From a virus, in the IMG/VR virus record IMGVR_UViG_3300025133_000253, positions 1-41,164 of that record: DNA of 41,164 nt. The stretch is one strand, 5' to 3'. Below, piece by piece: positions 32,109 through 41,138 of the stretch. Both the position numbers and the translations under genes were made by a program. The notes under the pieces were generated by a model that was not told where the DNA came from, did no database searches, and worked only from the letters and a program-made list of their open reading frames with translations. Within the stretch, counting starts at the first letter, position 1, and every line of letters starts with the position of its first letter.

Positions 32109-33731
32109 ATGGCTGATTATGTATCAGTTATAACGCCTAACACAGATCTCACTGTGGCGGACTTTGACGGGCGAGGCCCAGGTACCAGTACCAATCTTTC
32201 TACGGGTGATATTCGGAGAAAGTATAACTTTGGTAGTCGTGTATCTGAACTAGCTATCCCTCAAGATCCCTTCTTTCGATTTCTGAGTCAGGCGGCAAAA
32301 AAACCGACAGACGATCCTCAGTTTAAGTTTACTGAGAAACGTCCTTCGTTTAACAAGAGATACGCCTATGTAATGGGTTATGTGCAAAATGATGGTACAG
32401 ATGAATTTGGAGATGATACTATTGAAGCGTATAATGACGGTGGTACTGGATCTTCTGTAGCTGTTGGTGATACTTTAAAACTGTATATGGCAGGTGATTA
32501 TAAGTATCAAGGTAACGTACAGAATATCTATGGTAACACGTCAAACAAAGTTGATGTTGGAGCAAGTGGAACTACACCAAAGTTCTTTATTCCAGGTCAA
32601 ATAATCAAGATCCCTACTATGACAGATTCTGCAAGTGCGGCTACATCATGGGGTTCAAGTTACATGCTTGCCAGGATTTCAGCGGTTGATGCATCTACAT
32701 GGGAAAGCTCTGCAAAGGATAGTAAATATCCTGCAGTGGTTACATGTAAGGTAGTTAAAGCTTCAAGTTCAAGTTATGTTGGCTATGCTGGATTTTATGA
32801 CAATAATTTTAGTCCTTCTGGCGATTCTGCTGGTGACGAAGTTGTTGCTGATAAATCTATTGCAAGTACACTTGAAAGAGCCAGGACTTATGTAGTTGGT
32901 TCAGCACATGCTGAAGGTTCTGGTTTTCCAGAAACCTGGATCGATCAACCTTATCAAAGCAATCATGGTCTTACTCAGATCTGGAAGACTTCAATGGCAA
33001 TGACCAATACGGCTCGTGCTACAGTATTGAAGTTTGAATCCAGTGAGTGGGCACGTGTTTGGCGTGAAAAGCTGATCGAGCATAAGTGGGATATTGAAAC
33101 ATCATTACTATTTGGATCTCAGTATACAGATGGTGATAGTGTTCAATACACTCAAGGAGCTGTTGATTACATTTCAAGCTATGGTAATGCATTTAGTTTG
33201 GCTGTGGCAACAAAGTCTCAAGATAGCTTCTTAGACGATCTGTCTAATCTTCTTGATCCTCGCTACAATAACAGTTCAGCAACATTGTTCTTCTGTTCCA
33301 CAGAAGTATACAACTGGTTGCATAAGCTAAGTGGATACTTTGCTAACAATATTGGTTCTGTTCAGCCTTGGTCAGGTGGATCACCTAATACAACAGCAGG
33401 ACAGTCTGATAGTCATACTTCAGCAAGTATGAGTATTACAGGACGTAAGAAGGTCTTTGGTGTTGATATTACATCAATCTCAACTGTTTATGGTGACATG
33501 AATGTTGCACGGAATGTGCATCTGGATGGAACTAATGTTAAGATGTTAGGTGTCAACTTGAAGAACTGTGCTTACAGACCTCTTGTTGGTAATGGACTTA
33601 ATCGTGATACATCTATTTATGTTGGTGTTCAAACACTTGAGAATTCAGGTGTTGACCGCAGAGTAGATCAGATCTTAACCGAAGCTGGTATGGAATGGTC
33701 AATGGCCGAATCCCATGCTATCTGGACATAA
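32109..33731 (+). CDS. Major capsid protein
   Basis: 540 residues, following the scaffold, with a strong AAAGGAG ribosome-binding site. It contains FKFTEKRPSFNKRYAYVMGY near residues 73-92, a beta-rich insert (about 100-270), a long helix region (SSEWARVWREKLIEHKW), and a C-terminal part with VFGVDITSISTVYGD. The layout fits an HK97-fold capsid protein with a large inserted domain. The assignment rests mainly on context, size and expression signals. Confidence 0.87.
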   Translation: MADYVSVITPNTDLTVADFDGRGPGTSTNLSTGDIRRKYNFGSRVSELAIPQDPFFRFLSQAAKKPTDDPQFKFTEKRPSFNKRYAYVMGYVQNDGTDEFGDDTIEAYNDGGTGSSVAVGDTLKLYMAGDYKYQGNVQNIYGNTSNKVDVGASGTTPKFFIPGQIIKIPTMTDSASAATSWGSSYMLARISAVDASTWESSAKDSKYPAVVTCKVVKASSSSYVGYAGFYDNNFSPSGDSAGDEVVADKSIASTLERARTYVVGSAHAEGSGFPETWIDQPYQSNHGLTQIWKTSMAMTNTARATVLKFESSEWARVWREKLIEHKWDIETSLLFGSQYTDGDSVQYTQGAVDYISSYGNAFSLAVATKSQDSFLDDLSNLLDPRYNNSSATLFFCSTEVYNWLHKLSGYFANNIGSVQPWSGGSPNTTAGQSDSHTSASMSITGRKKVFGVDITSISTVYGDMNVARNVHLDGTNVKMLGVNLKNCAYRPLVGNGLNRDTSIYVGVQTLENSGVDRRVDQILTEAGMEWSMAESHAIWT

Positions 33732-33742
33732 GGAGGAATATA

Positions 33743-34258
33743 ATGGCAAATCCAATGTATGGACAAAATAGTTTCGATAATAGAATTGGCGAGAAATTGT
33801 TCTCTGAAGCTGGTACAGGTCGTGAACATGAAAACACGACTACAGCTGCAGATCTATTTTCTTATTACATTCCAGCTAATAAACTAGAAGAAGGGGATAT
33901 TGTTAGGATTAAAGTTTACTGTACAGTTGTTGACAGCAATGGTTCAGATACTTTAACACCTATCCTTAATTTTGGTGGTACGGCTATTGCTACTGGAGCA
34001 GCTCTTGATGTTGCTGATAGTGATGTAGTATATGCCTGGGCTGATGTTCATGTAACAAAGTCAGGTAGTTCTGGAACATGTACAGCAATTTCTGAAATCA
34101 GAACAGATGCACTAGGTGCTACTGTTGTTATGGCTACGACAGCATTAACGTCAATGGATACTACAGGCACTTTGGCTGTAGCTCTAAATGTTGATTGGGA
34201 TGCTGCTCATGCTGATAACGAAGTAAGAATCGACGCTGTAAGTATCGAGTTAGTTTAA
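33743..34258 (+). CDS. Probable head decoration or cement protein
   Basis: 171 residues from the ATG at 33743, which has AAGGAGG upstream; an in-frame ATG at 33695 inside the capsid gene is unlikely. The sequence is beta-rich, Ala/Thr/Asp-rich and repetitive (TLTPILNFGGTAIATGAALD), as in decoration proteins and fibre jelly rolls. It comes directly after the capsid gene. A small fibre or spike is an alternative. Confidence 0.65.
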   Translation: MANPMYGQNSFDNRIGEKLFSEAGTGREHENTTTAADLFSYYIPANKLEEGDIVRIKVYCTVVDSNGSDTLTPILNFGGTAIATGAALDVADSDVVYAWADVHVTKSGSSGTCTAISEIRTDALGATVVMATTALTSMDTTGTLAVALNVDWDAAHADNEVRIDAVSIELV

Positions 34259-34302
34259 TCTGAAATTCATGATTAATAGCATGATATAAGGATGGAAATA
34301 TT

Positions 34303-34324
34303 GGGGGGGCTTCATTGTCCCCCC
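34303..34324 (+). terminator. G/C hairpin between decoration and adaptor genes
   Basis: Seven G (34303-34309) pair with six C (34319-34324) around a nine-base loop. It is followed by ATATTCATTT and then the ATG at 34338. It is a likely terminator or processing hairpin that separates abundant head proteins from later genes. The ATG downstream has no Shine-Dalgarno. Confidence 0.6.
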
Positions 34325-34337
34325 ATATTCATTTAAA

Positions 34338-37300
34338 ATGGCTACAACAAATATAGAATTAGATATAGAAAATGTAACTGGTGTTTCAGATGCTGATGAC
34401 CAGTTCGTTAAGAGTGCTCAGAAATTTGTAGTCTCAAGCATTCCTAAAAATTTATTACATTGGGCTGGAACAAGTACTGCAAGTGCGACTCACGGTGGAG
34501 ATGATTCTCCAACTGCTGTAACTTTACCACAGCCAACAGACAATATTTTAGATGTACAAAGAAATGGATTTAGTGCTGAAGAAGTACCTGAATCCATGCA
34601 GGGATTTATTGCTAATTCTTCCAGTATGCATTTAGCAACTAAAACATATCCTAAATATTATACACAAGCAGGTAGTAAAGTAGTAGTAAAACCAGATCCT
34701 ACTGCAAGTGAAACAGTATTAGTAAATTATGTAGATTTTTTAAAGATAGATGATGATTCTGATTTAAGAAATGCTGTTGTTTTTCATGCTTGTGCAAAAG
34801 AATTTACACAATTGGCTACTTCAGCTGTACCAACTTGGAGTGATGTTGCAGTTCCTATAGCACCTGTTGCTCCTGATTTTGGTAGTGATTTATCAATTAA
34901 TTCAATAGGGCCTTCATCACCTACTATATCTACAGTAAGTTATTCAGATGCAACTAATGCTGATTCTACTGCATCTACTATTGGTGCCATTACAGTAGCA
35001 TCTGTTTCAAAAGCTGATATAAGCGGTGATGTCCCAACTTATACCAAACCATCTCTTACAACTAGAGTTTCTTTTGATACATTCTTTGATGGTTCTACGA
35101 ATTCATTTGGCGATAGTGATCCTGGTGTATTCACTATTTCTGTTGTTGCTCCTATTATGGGAAGTATAAATACAGTATCTTACACAGATGCAACTAATGC
35201 AGATGCTTCTGCTTCATCTATTGGTGCTATAACAGTTACAGCAGTTTCAAAAGCTGATATAAGTGGAAATGCTCCAGCGTACACAAAACCTACATTAACG
35301 ACTCAAACATCATTTAATGATTTTTTTGAAAGTGGTTCTAAAAATCCTTTTGATGATAGCGATCCAGGAGCATTTAGTATTTCTGAAGTTGCTCCAACAG
35401 TACCTACAATTACAGCTTCTACGGTAAGTTTTAGTCAAACAGCTCCTACATATACAAAACCTGTAATAACATTAAGTGATGCACCATCTATTAGTAATTT
35501 AACTATTAAAGCAATTGCTCCAGCACCACCTACGAGTCCTTCAATATCTGGTGGTTCTGTTGGAGCAATTACAATAGATGCTTTACCGTCTGCTCCTGAT
35601 TATACTACACCTACTACAACAATAAGTGGTGTTGTATGGGCTACAGAATATCCTTCTGAAGCATCAGCTATTACTACAGCTTTAACTGCAATCAACGCAA
35701 ATGTTGATCTTGCTAATGCAACAGTAGATGTAATTCCAGTACCTCCAGATAGTCCAACTTTATCTACAGGTACATCTGTATCATTTAGTACAAGTGCACC
35801 TGTGTATACGGCACCAGCTATTACAACAACTGGATCTGATAGTACATCTGTAGATTTAACTAAACTTGATACTGCTACTTGGACTGCATTGGATTATGAT
35901 TTTGATGATGAAAATATTGATCCTTTAAAATGGTTCCAAGTTGCTGGAGATATGATTCAGAATGAAGAAGATCCAGAATTAGCTCAGGTACAATTACAGA
36001 AGATAGCTACTTATATACAGGCTTATAGTACAGCTATGCAGAATCAATTAAATAAATTTAATGATGCTAATGCAGAATATCAGATAGAATTTCAAAAATC
36101 TTTAAAGAATGCTGATTTTGATAATGAAGAAGATGCTAGGTTATTACAGAAATATCAGGCAGAACTTGGAGTTTATCAGGGAGAAATAGCTGCTATGTCT
36201 GCTCAATCTCAAGGTTATCTTCAAACAGCACAGGGATATGCTAGTGAAGTTCAAACTAGATTATCTTCTGCTCAGATAAAAGTATCAGAGTATCAAGCAA
36301 GAGTTAAGGATGCTTTAAATGTATTCAATGAAGGTAATGCTGTATATCAAGCAGCAATACAAAGAAATTTACAACAAGCACAGATAGATATGCAGGATGC
36401 TCAGAAAGAAGCTGATTTAACTTTGCAAGCATCAATACAGGATTATACTTTAGAACTCCAGTTATTTCAGCAAAAAATTGCAAAATATCAAGCAGAAGTA
36501 ACTGATGAAGTTCAAGAGTATCAACAAAACCTTCAAGGTGATCTGCAGGTCTGGCAAGCTGAAAGACAGACAGATTTACAAAAATATGCTTCAGATATTC
36601 AAAATGAATTAAATGAGTATAATAAAGAGAATGCAGTATATCAAGTAGAACTGAAAAAATCCATTGAGAATGCACAATTAGAATCTGCTGAAGAAGCTCA
36701 AAAATTACAGAAGTATTCTGGAGAAATTCAGGAATACCAAGCAAAAGTTGTAACTGAAGTTCAAGAATATCAGGCTAAAATGTCCAGATATCAATTAGAA
36801 GTAGGTACAGCTTATACAGCATGGCAACAAACTGAAGCAGATAATATAGCAGTTTTTCAAGCAGATATTCAAAATGAGTTAAATGAATTCAATAAGGAAA
36901 ATTCTATATATCAAGCTAATATACAGGCAGAACTTGCAAAACATAGTAGTGACCTTCAAAAAGTATTAACACAAGCACAATTGGATGCAACCGATGCACA
37001 GCAGGAAGCTTCATTGACTACAGATGTAAGTAAATTCAATAAAGCACAGGATCAAGCTTTGGCTCTTCAGAATGCAGCTAAGCAAATAGAAGACGTTATA
37101 GCTGATAATGGTATTAAAATTCAGAAATATCAGGCAGAATTACAAAATTATCAAAATGATATTAATGGTCAAGTACAACAATATACTCAAAAGCTTTCTC
37201 GTTATCAATCAGAATTACAAAGTGTTATTGCTGCTTGGTCTAAAACCGAAGATGATTCATTACAGCAGTATCAATTAGATATACAGAATGAATTAAATGA

Positions 37301-37853
37301 GTTTAACAAAGATAATGTAAGATATCAGGCTAATATTCAAGCTGAATTAGCTAAACACAATTCAGATCTTCAAAAAGCATTGAATCAAGCTCAATTAGAT
37401 GCTCAAGATGCTCAACAAGAGGCTTCATTAACTACAGATGTAGATAAGTTTAATAAAGCACAAGATCAAGTATTAGCTTTAGCTAACGCTGCAAAACAGA
37501 TAGAGGATGTTATAGCAGATAATGGTATTAAGATCCAAAAGTATTCAGCAGAACTTCAATCATACCAGGCTGATGTAAATAAAGAAGTACAGGATTTTAC
37601 TAATACACTTAACAAAGAAGTACAGGAATACCAAAGTAAAGTTGCTTTGTATACAGCTGATTTACAGAAATACCAGGCAGAAGTAGCTTCAGAAACTCAA
37701 AAAACAGCCTTAAATTCACAGAAGGCTCAAGTTTATGCAGTAGAAGCTGATAAATATTACAAATGGGCTGTTGCTGAAGTACAAAGTTATGTTCAGAACA
37801 ATTCAAAAATGATTGGCATGCAGATGGCATCACAATCACAACAAAGGAGGTAG
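34338..37853 (+). CDS. Large adaptor/coiled-coil structural protein with internal repeats
   Basis: 1171 residues in three parts. Residues 1-170 contain VLVNYVDFLKIDDDSDLRNA followed by a conserved-looking helix (VFHACAKEFTQL), similar to phage head-tail adaptor proteins. Residues 195-520 hold Ser/Thr/Pro-rich beta repeats; two copies of an 80-residue unit (bases 34932-35171 and 35172-35411) share TNADxxAS and SKADISG. Residues 540-1150 are a long Gln-rich coiled coil (YQAELQNYQ) with a 138-residue unit duplicated (36861-37274 and 37275 onward). It may form a long whisker, collar or fibre stem. No Shine-Dalgarno is visible. Tape measure is unlikely because no tail genes surround it. Confidence 0.75.
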   Translation: MATTNIELDIENVTGVSDADDQFVKSAQKFVVSSIPKNLLHWAGTSTASATHGGDDSPTAVTLPQPTDNILDVQRNGFSAEEVPESMQGFIANSSSMHLATKTYPKYYTQAGSKVVVKPDPTASETVLVNYVDFLKIDDDSDLRNAVVFHACAKEFTQLATSAVPTWSDVAVPIAPVAPDFGSDLSINSIGPSSPTISTVSYSDATNADSTASTIGAITVASVSKADISGDVPTYTKPSLTTRVSFDTFFDGSTNSFGDSDPGVFTISVVAPIMGSINTVSYTDATNADASASSIGAITVTAVSKADISGNAPAYTKPTLTTQTSFNDFFESGSKNPFDDSDPGAFSISEVAPTVPTITASTVSFSQTAPTYTKPVITLSDAPSISNLTIKAIAPAPPTSPSISGGSVGAITIDALPSAPDYTTPTTTISGVVWATEYPSEASAITTALTAINANVDLANATVDVIPVPPDSPTLSTGTSVSFSTSAPVYTAPAITTTGSDSTSVDLTKLDTATWTALDYDFDDENIDPLKWFQVAGDMIQNEEDPELAQVQLQKIATYIQAYSTAMQNQLNKFNDANAEYQIEFQKSLKNADFDNEEDARLLQKYQAELGVYQGEIAAMSAQSQGYLQTAQGYASEVQTRLSSAQIKVSEYQARVKDALNVFNEGNAVYQAAIQRNLQQAQIDMQDAQKEADLTLQASIQDYTLELQLFQQKIAKYQAEVTDEVQEYQQNLQGDLQVWQAERQTDLQKYASDIQNELNEYNKENAVYQVELKKSIENAQLESAEEAQKLQKYSGEIQEYQAKVVTEVQEYQAKMSRYQLEVGTAYTAWQQTEADNIAVFQADIQNELNEFNKENSIYQANIQAELAKHSSDLQKVLTQAQLDATDAQQEASLTTDVSKFNKAQDQALALQNAAKQIEDVIADNGIKIQKYQAELQNYQNDINGQVQQYTQKLSRYQSELQSVIAAWSKTEDDSLQQYQLDIQNELNEFNKDNVRYQANIQAELAKHNSDLQKALNQAQLDAQDAQQEASLTTDVDKFNKAQDQVLALANAAKQIEDVIADNGIKIQKYSAELQSYQADVNKEVQDFTNTLNKEVQEYQSKVALYTADLQKYQAEVASETQKTALNSQKAQVYAVEADKYYKWAVAEVQSYVQNNSKMIGMQMASQSQQRR
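36861..37688 (+). repeat. Tandem 414-base repeat in the coiled-coil region
   Basis: Two adjacent copies start at 36861 and 37275. Encoded landmarks in both are DIQNELNEFNK, AQQEASLTTDV and QIEDVIADNGIKIQKY. A partial third relative begins near 36594 (DIQNELNEYNKENAVYQ). The repeats point to growth by duplication of a fibre-like coiled coil. The right edge is approximate. Confidence 0.7.
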
Positions 37854-37854
37854 A

Positions 37855-38346
37855 ATGGCAAATCAAATTAGAATACATACTTCTTGTGAAGTTGTGCAAG
37901 ATAATGATGTTACAGTACAGGGGATAGCATACACACATAAAATATTAGATGGTAATGCTGACTCACGCTCATGGGGAGGAAGTTATAATATAGCAACAGC
38001 ATATACAGATGCAGATGTATGTTATTGGAAAGGTGTGGTTGTTTCTGCAACTTCTGCTGATGGTATAGGGGATAGCGGATGGACTGAAGCTTCTGATGTT
38101 AGTGATGGGACTATTCCAACTACAGCTCATGTTGTAGCAGTTGAATATGTTGAACAATCAGTAGGATCTGCTAGTGAAATTACTGTACAAATAAATTCAG
38201 AAGTTCATGCATTATTAACGCCTGGAGAAGGAGTTGTTATTCCATTAAGTGCGGGAGAATCACCTGCAAATATTGAAGTTTTTGATGCTAATTATGGTAA
38301 TGGAACAAGAGAAGCAAAAGTAAATGTTATGATAGCTGGTGTATAA
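37855..38346 (+). CDS. Hypothetical structural protein (163 aa)
   Basis: The start at 37855 has AAAGGAGG overlapping the end of the coiled-coil gene. The product is beta-rich with ITVQINSEVHALLTPGEGVVIPLS. It ends in AKVNVMIAGV. No family recognised. Its place between the coiled-coil protein and the small paralogous beta proteins suggests a head-neck, whisker or fibre component. Confidence 0.65.
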   Translation: MANQIRIHTSCEVVQDNDVTVQGIAYTHKILDGNADSRSWGGSYNIATAYTDADVCYWKGVVVSATSADGIGDSGWTEASDVSDGTIPTTAHVVAVEYVEQSVGSASEITVQINSEVHALLTPGEGVVIPLSAGESPANIEVFDANYGNGTREAKVNVMIAGV

Positions 38347-38351
38347 TAATA

Positions 38352-38735
38352 ATGGCAACAACATACAAAGTAAGGTACAAGAACCATTGTACACCACAAG
38401 AGCAAATTGCTTCTGGTGGTAGATATTATTTAGATAGTGATTGTGGTAGAAAGTTAACTGGAGATGCTGAAACATCTGCTACTCTTTCAGCGACTGGAAC
38501 TCTTGCTACTGGAACAAGTATATCAACATCAGCAACTCAAATAGCATCAAGCAAAGATTTTGTATATGTAAAAAATACTGGATCTACTAATGTTTTAGTT
38601 ACTTTAGATAATAGCAATTATTTGATATTGCTTTCTGAAAATGAAGCTTTTGCATCAGAAATTAGTACATCTGCCGATGTAAGAGTAAAAACAAGAAGTG
38701 GAACTTCTACAATAGAGCACTTTACGGAAACATAA
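38352..38735 (+). CDS. Small beta-rich structural protein (127 aa), paralogue of the next gene
   Basis: The C-terminal half contains DFVYVKNTGSTNVLVTLDN and later VRVKTRSGTSTIEHF. The next gene has the same block order (LAFLYIKNLGASRVSVSLNG, VFVKSSGKATIEWI), so the two are probably diverged duplicates. The likely fold is a beta sandwich, possibly a decoration, neck or fibre cap. The gene is coupled to the next as TAATG. No Shine-Dalgarno before its own ATG. Confidence 0.6.
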   Translation: MATTYKVRYKNHCTPQEQIASGGRYYLDSDCGRKLTGDAETSATLSATGTLATGTSISTSATQIASSKDFVYVKNTGSTNVLVTLDNSNYLILLSENEAFASEISTSADVRVKTRSGTSTIEHFTET

Positions 38736-39232
38736 TGCCGAATGCAAGAAGAGTAATATTTAGTACATATGTAGTCCCAACTCAGTCTCTTGAAATGGAA
38801 GAAACTTCTGTAAGACAAACAACTTTCCAAGCTAGTCCAAATGGGGCTTTAGGTGGTAAGGGTATTGCAACTATTAATACAACTCAATGGGGAGATGGAT
38901 GGACATCATTTGCTCATCAAGATGCAACTTGGGATGACCAAGATGATAATTGGGATTTATTTGGTGAATTATGGAGTGGTTTTCTTAATATAGAAACAGA
39001 TCCAATTCAATTAACAGAAGATTCAAGTGACTTAGCATTTCTATACATAAAAAATCTTGGAGCAAGCAGAGTATCAGTATCCCTAAATGGAACGGGTGGT
39101 AATTATTATATAGTAATACCAGTTGGAGGTAGTGTACATTTAAGAGGAGATGGAACACTTTTAGAGTGTAATGAAGTATTTGTAAAAAGCTCAGGTAAAG
39201 CAACAATAGAATGGATAATAGCAAAAGCATAA
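38735..39232 (+). CDS. Small beta-rich structural protein (165 aa)
   Basis: Starts by TAATG overlap with the preceding paralogue. The N-terminal half has Trp/Asp-rich GDGWTSFAHQDATWDDQDDNW. The C-terminal half is the shared beta domain with YIVIPVGGSVHLRGDG. It is probably a virion surface or neck protein; function not recognised. Confidence 0.6.
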   Translation: MPNARRVIFSTYVVPTQSLEMEETSVRQTTFQASPNGALGGKGIATINTTQWGDGWTSFAHQDATWDDQDDNWDLFGELWSGFLNIETDPIQLTEDSSDLAFLYIKNLGASRVSVSLNGTGGNYYIVIPVGGSVHLRGDGTLLECNEVFVKSSGKATIEWIIAKA

Positions 39233-39254
39233 TGCCTTAATAGGAGAAACTGAA

Positions 39255-40172
39255 ATGGCAACTTTAGCAAGTACAGCAATAAAAGATACATACCCCCTAT
39301 TATTAAAAATAGATTCAACTGGGGTAGATGGAACATTAAGAAAAGTAGAAGATGGTGATGGGAGTGATTCATCACTATCAATATCAACTACTGCAATAGC
39401 AATAGACGCAACAGATAAATTATATTTTGATGGTGGAACTCATACATATATAGACGAATCGGCTGCTGATATTATGGATTTTTTTGCTGGTGGAACTCAC
39501 ATGCTTAGTCTTGATAAAACAAATACTGAGGTAGTGATAAATGAATCAAGTGCAAGTGTAGATTTTAGAGTAGAATCTAATGGAAATATAAATGCTCTAT
39601 TTGTTGATGGTTCAGCTAATAATATTGGCATAGGTACATCTAGTCCTGATGCTGCATCCAGTCTTTATATTCAAGGTAATGGTACAGGAAATTCTACAAA
39701 TGCTTGGATTTATATAGATGGTGCTCAAGATTCTGGTTTAAAAATCTTGGATGGTGGTACTATGAGATGGGAAATATTTAATTCAACTAGTTCTTCTGAT
39801 AGATTATACATTCGTGACGAAGAGAGTGACACTGGTGTTTATATAGCTCAGGATGCTACGGATTGGACTAGTCTTTCAGATATATCATTAAAAACAGATA
39901 TATCAAGTATATCAGATGCTTTGAGTAAGGTAAATAGTATTAGAGGCGTGAACTTTAAGTGGAAGAAGTATAAGCCTGATGGTTCTAAACCAATTCCATC
40001 AAGAGATAGGAATAGAATAGGATGCATAGCTCAGGAAGTTAATGAAGTATTGCCAGAAGCTGTAGATACATCAAAAGATGGCGAGTGGGGAGTGTCTTAT
40101 AGTACTCTTATACCATTACTCGTAGAAGCAGTTAAAGAATTATCAGCAAAAGTAACTGTATTGGAGGGATAA
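39255..40172 (+). CDS. Tail fibre or spike protein with C-terminal S74 intramolecular chaperone
   Basis: 305 residues. The N-terminal 200 are beta-rich fibre repeats (GNINALFVDGSANNIGIG). The C-terminus is a Peptidase_S74 domain: SLSDISLKTDI (Ser208, Lys213, the self-cleavage dyad region), FKWKKYKPDG, IGCIAQEVNEVLPEAV and a final helix LIPLLVEAVKELSAKVTVLE. Such domains guide trimerisation and then cut themselves off. The protein probably binds the host surface. TAGGAGAA lies before the ATG. It is short for a receptor fibre, so it may be a fibre tip or spike. Confidence 0.88.
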   Translation: MATLASTAIKDTYPLLLKIDSTGVDGTLRKVEDGDGSDSSLSISTTAIAIDATDKLYFDGGTHTYIDESAADIMDFFAGGTHMLSLDKTNTEVVINESSASVDFRVESNGNINALFVDGSANNIGIGTSSPDAASSLYIQGNGTGNSTNAWIYIDGAQDSGLKILDGGTMRWEIFNSTSSSDRLYIRDEESDTGVYIAQDATDWTSLSDISLKTDISSISDALSKVNSIRGVNFKWKKYKPDGSKPIPSRDRNRIGCIAQEVNEVLPEAVDTSKDGEWGVSYSTLIPLLVEAVKELSAKVTVLEG

Positions 40173-40453
40173 TGAAGGTATTAGAAATAATGGAAAGAGT
40201 AGGTGTAACTGATACTGGAAGAGCTATAACTTACATTAAGGATGCTCTTGAAGAAATGAACATGATCTCAGAAACTCATGTTAATACTGAAAGGATTGAT
40301 ATTACTGCGGATCAAAGATTCTATGAGTTTCCAAGTGATATGCTCAAAGTACTTGATATTAGATGTAAGAATCATCTAAATGTTGATAATGAATACCGAT
40401 CCATACCAAGAATGATAGGTGAACCTATAAGGAAGGACGCAGATGGCAACTAG
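40172..40453 (+). CDS. Head-tail adaptor-like protein, small (93 aa)
   Basis: Begins MKVLEIMERVGVTDTGRAIT, then YIKDALEEMN and RFYEFPSDMLKVLDIRCKNH. A helix, a beta strand with YEFPxDMLKV and a basic turn are typical of the first part of phage adaptor proteins that sit under the portal. It starts on the last base of the fibre gene and overlaps the next by 11 bases in another frame. The pair may correspond to one longer protein in other phages. Confidence 0.6.
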   Translation: MKVLEIMERVGVTDTGRAITYIKDALEEMNMISETHVNTERIDITADQRFYEFPSDMLKVLDIRCKNHLNVDNEYRSIPRMIGEPIRKDADGN

Positions 40454-41138
40454 CAAAGAATATGCATATTATTTAAAGGGTAATAAACTTGCTATTGTAC
40501 AGAAGGATTTAGTATTCTCAAGTGGTCAGACTCTTACACAGCCTGGATTGAATGATTTAGGCATTGCTGGTCGTCTATTATGGAAGAGTCCCAAGGAGAG
40601 TATAGCAGATGGCCTTGAAATACAGTATGTACATAGTCCTGATTATTTTATAAATGAAACTGATGATAAGAATACTGCTATAGACACGTATGTATCTCTT
40701 GGTGGGCTACTAAAACTTATAGATCAAGGGGATGATAATTACTCTGCATCTCCTGAAAGTTTAAGTGATGGAAGCTATATAGTATTAAGGAAAGCTGGTA
40801 AATGGAATGGATTACATAAAGTAAAGGAAGCTGGTACGGGATATGTAACTCTTTATACTAAGTGTAGTGATAGTGCTACTGTACAACAAGAGTTTGAAGA
40901 AAGTCCAGAATTATACTATAATGTAGATGTTCTTAATGATGAAGATGATGAATTGGATATTCCAAGATACCTGGCAACTGCTGTTGTATACTATGTAAAA
41001 GCTAAGTATGCAGAAGATATTGGAGAGATAGAAACTAAAGAATATTTTATGAGAGAATTTAGAGCAATTACTGAAAAATTTCATGCAGGTAAACAAAAGG
41101 GCCCATTTAGGGTTCAAAGTTTTAGTATGTTAACTTAA
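40443..41138 (+). CDS. Head-tail adaptor or minor structural protein (231 aa)
   Basis: AAGGA lies six bases before the ATG. The product starts with KEYAYYLKGNKLAIVQKDL, has a LEIQYVHSPDYF strand and a beta domain (SYIVLRKAGKWNGLHKVKEA). A C-terminal helix follows (LATAVVYYVKAKYAED, MREFRAITEKF), as in adaptor proteins that contact the portal. It follows the 93-aa adaptor-like gene. If the molecule is circular, the next gene is the 286-aa gene at base 15. The last 26 bases of the window hold nothing recognisable. Confidence 0.65.
   Translation: MATSKEYAYYLKGNKLAIVQKDLVFSSGQTLTQPGLNDLGIAGRLLWKSPKESIADGLEIQYVHSPDYFINETDDKNTAIDTYVSLGGLLKLIDQGDDNYSASPESLSDGSYIVLRKAGKWNGLHKVKEAGTGYVTLYTKCSDSATVQQEFEESPELYYNVDVLNDEDDELDIPRYLATAVVYYVKAKYAEDIGEIETKEYFMREFRAITEKFHAGKQKGPFRVQSFSMLT

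Noticed and set aside
36594-37688. CRISPR array
   Set aside because: The repeats are long, in frame, imperfect and encode a coiled coil; no short repeat-spacer pattern.
39985-40172. Independent serine protease
   Set aside because: The S74 domain is a self-cleaving fibre chaperone, part of the fibre protein.
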